Assembly (NCBI GenBank): GCA_036260375.1
Contig: DASZZZ010000031.1
Location: forward strand, 1-6,631
DNA from: DASZZZ01 sp036260375
GTDB taxonomy: Bacteria; Actinomycetota; CADDZG01; WHSQ01
DNA: 6,631 nucleotides
Reading direction: 5' to 3'
The notes below the pieces were generated by a model. That model searched no databases, was not told where the DNA came from, and worked only from the letters and a program-made list of their open reading frames with translations. Both the position numbers and the translations under genes were made by a program. Below, piece by piece: positions 5,400 through 6,631 of the stretch (its first letter is position 1; each line of letters begins with the position of its first letter).

Positions 5400-6590
5400 T
5401 CAGATGTGCGCGGCCTTGTGCAGCTTCTCGTCCTTCTCGACCGGGTACCAGCACGCCGCGACGTGGTTCGGCGCGACCTCGCCGAGCGGCGGCAGCTCGT
5501 CGCGGCAGTTGCGCGGCACGGTGTCGTCGCTCGGCACCGTCGCGTCGGCCGGTCCTCCGCCGTTGCCGGAGCGCGCCGCCGCGTCGAGGCCCTCGGTCGC
5601 GACCGTCGCCTTGATCGCGACGGGGTCGTTGGCGCCCGCGATCGAACGCGCCTTGGGACAGCGCGGGTGGAACGGACACCCCGACGGCGGGTCGACCGGC
5701 GACGGCACGTCGCCCTCGAGCACGATGCGCTTGGTCACCGACGACGCGCCGTGACCGCCCTTCGGGACCGCCGACAGCAGCGCCGCGGTGTAGGGGTGCT
5801 TGGGGTCCTCGTAGAGGTCGTCGGCGCGCGCGATCTCGACGACGCGCCCGAGGTACATCACCGCGATGCGGTCGGAGATGTGACGAACGACGCCGAGGTC
5901 GTGCGAGATGAACAGGTACGTCAGCTTGAACTCGTCCTGGAGGTCCTCGAGCAGGTTGAGGATCTGCGCCTGGATCGAGACGTCGAGCGCGGACACGGGC
6001 TCGTCGCACACGATGAGCTTGGGACGCAGCGCGAGGGCGCGCGCGACGCCGATGCGCTGGCGCTGGCCGCCGGAGAACTCGTGCGGGTAGCGGTTGTAGT
6101 GCTCCGGGTTGAGCCCGACGCGGTCCATCAGCTCCTGGACCGTGCGCTTCCTGCTGTCCTCGCCGTGCTTGATGCCGTGGATCGCGAACGGCTCGGAGAT
6201 GATCGTTCCGACCGTCTTGCGGGGGTTCAGCGACGAGTACGGGTCCTGGAAGATCATCTGCATCTCGCGCCGCAGGGGCTTGACCTGCTTGGGCTTGAGG
6301 TCGGCTATCTCGCGACCCTCGAAGAGGATCGAGCCGGAGGTCGGCTCCATCAGCCGCAGCAGCAGCCGCGCGGTGGTCGACTTCCCGCAGCCGGACTCGC
6401 CCACCAGGCCGTACGTCTGCCCGCGCGGGATGGCGAGGTCGACCCCGTCGACCGCCTTGACGTGGCCGACGACCTTGTCGAAAATCACGCCGCGGGTGAT
6501 CGGGAAGTGCTTGACGAGGTCGCGGACCTCGATCAGCGGCTCGCCCGCCGCAGCCGGGGTCGAGGCGGGGACGGTGCTGGCGTCGGTCAT
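5400..6590 (-). CDS. OppF/DppF-type peptide ABC transporter ATP-binding protein
   Basis: The nucleotide-binding subunit of an oligopeptide/dipeptide importer, hydrolysing ATP at the inner membrane face with an OppD/DppD partner. The motifs are complete: Walker A GESGCGKST (64-72), Q-loop MIFQDP (Q115), signature FSGGQRQRI (172-180), Walker B LIVCDE (192-197), D-loop SALD (200-203) and switch His230. The Opp/Dpp C-terminal domain follows (HPYTAALLSAVP, 265-276; PSPVDPPSGCPFHPRCP, 296-312). Its four cysteines (C305, C311, C362, C380) correspond to the positions that hold an iron-sulfur cluster in studied mycobacterial OppD. C311 and C362 are 50 residues apart, where related proteins have about 7, because of a low-complexity insertion. 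At 396 residues it is longer than the usual 320-350, also because of a Ser/Ala/Pro-rich N-terminus (1-17). ATG at 6588-6590 overlaps the upstream TGA and has GGGAG 10 nt upstream. Substrate specificity is not readable. Confidence 0.94.
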   Translation of the reverse strand: MTDASTVPASTPAAAGEPLIEVRDLVKHFPITRGVIFDKVVGHVKAVDGVDLAIPRGQTYGLVGESGCGKSTTARLLLRLMEPTSGSILFEGREIADLKPKQVKPLRREMQMIFQDPYSSLNPRKTVGTIISEPFAIHGIKHGEDSRKRTVQELMDRVGLNPEHYNRYPHEFSGGQRQRIGVARALALRPKLIVCDEPVSALDVSIQAQILNLLEDLQDEFKLTYLFISHDLGVVRHISDRIAVMYLGRVVEIARADDLYEDPKHPYTAALLSAVPKGGHGASSVTKRIVLEGDVPSPVDPPSGCPFHPRCPKARSIAGANDPVAIKATVATEGLDAAARSGNGGGPADATVPSDDTVPRNCRDELPPLGEVAPNHVAACWYPVEKDEKLHKAAHI

Positions 6591-6631
6591 CGCGGCGCGT
6601 CTCCCATCGGCACCGCGGCGCGGGCCTCGGC
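6587..6631 (-). CDS. C-terminal tail of the upstream gene, probably an OppD/DppD-type ATPase (partial)
   Basis: On the minus strand an open frame enters from the right edge, encodes AEARAAVPMGDAPR and ends in a TGA at 6587-6589. That stop overlaps the next ATG as ATGA, a common translational-coupling arrangement. Fourteen residues cannot identify a family. Identification as the OppD/DppD partner is an inference from the usual order of peptide transporter operons, in which the D-type ATPase directly precedes the F-type. Confidence 0.5.
   Translation of the reverse strand, partial: AEARAAVPMGDAPR

Noticed and set aside
4010..5614. A 534-codon plus-strand open frame antisense to osmC and the DUF1028 gene
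   Set aside because: It crosses several good minus-strand genes, has no family motif, and is low-complexity Arg/Ala-rich sequence.
1..6631. tRNA genes, CRISPR arrays, insertion sequences, phage or attachment sites
   Set aside because: I looked for tRNA-like arms, spaced direct repeats, transposase or integrase motifs and abrupt composition changes and saw none. The window looks like ordinary core chromosome.

Overview
This window is a dense, very GC-rich (by eye about 70% or more) stretch of bacterial chromosome with almost no intergenic DNA. The base composition, heavy use of GTG/ATG starts with stop-start overlaps, an apparently leaderless promoter and the combination serS / DUF4446 / larB-larC / DUF1028 point to Actinomycetota, possibly a Thermoleophilia-like lineage. 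That placement is an inference from style, not from a search. There are no tRNA, rRNA, CRISPR or mobile-element signals, and no stretch over 300 bases lacks a gene.

Layout. Left block, minus strand (1-2012): a DUF4446 membrane protein (start 2012) reads into seryl-tRNA synthetase (start 1480, 10 nt gap). After a 99-nt spacer comes the first 40 codons of an exported protein whose gene runs off the left edge. Middle block, plus strand (2037-3985): larB and a full-length fused larC overlap by 4 nt. They make the nickel-pincer nucleotide cofactor from nicotinic acid adenine dinucleotide, except for the LarE sulfur-transfer step, which is not encoded here. The DUF4446 and larB starts face away from each other across only 24 nt, where two back-to-back -10-like hexamers share two base pairs. 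Right block, minus strand (3982-6631): the end of an upstream gene (probably the OppD/DppD-type ATPase), an OppF/DppF-type peptide transporter ATPase (ATGA-coupled), a DUF1028 Ntn-hydrolase-like protein (10 nt gap), then a 100-nt spacer with striking GC palindromes and an OsmC/Ohr-type peroxiredoxin convergent with larC.

Functional reading. Three separate themes sit side by side: translation (serS with DUF4446), Ni-pincer cofactor synthesis (larBC), and peptide import with a candidate peptide-processing enzyme (opp ATPases plus DUF1028), followed by a peroxide-defence gene. I did not find a clearly new multi-gene defence or mobile system. The points most worth a second look are the compact divergent promoter, the roughly 43-residue insertion inside the four-cysteine C-terminal domain of the OppF-like ATPase, the DUF1028-peptide transporter coupling, and the 22-bp perfect palindrome in the osmC leader.
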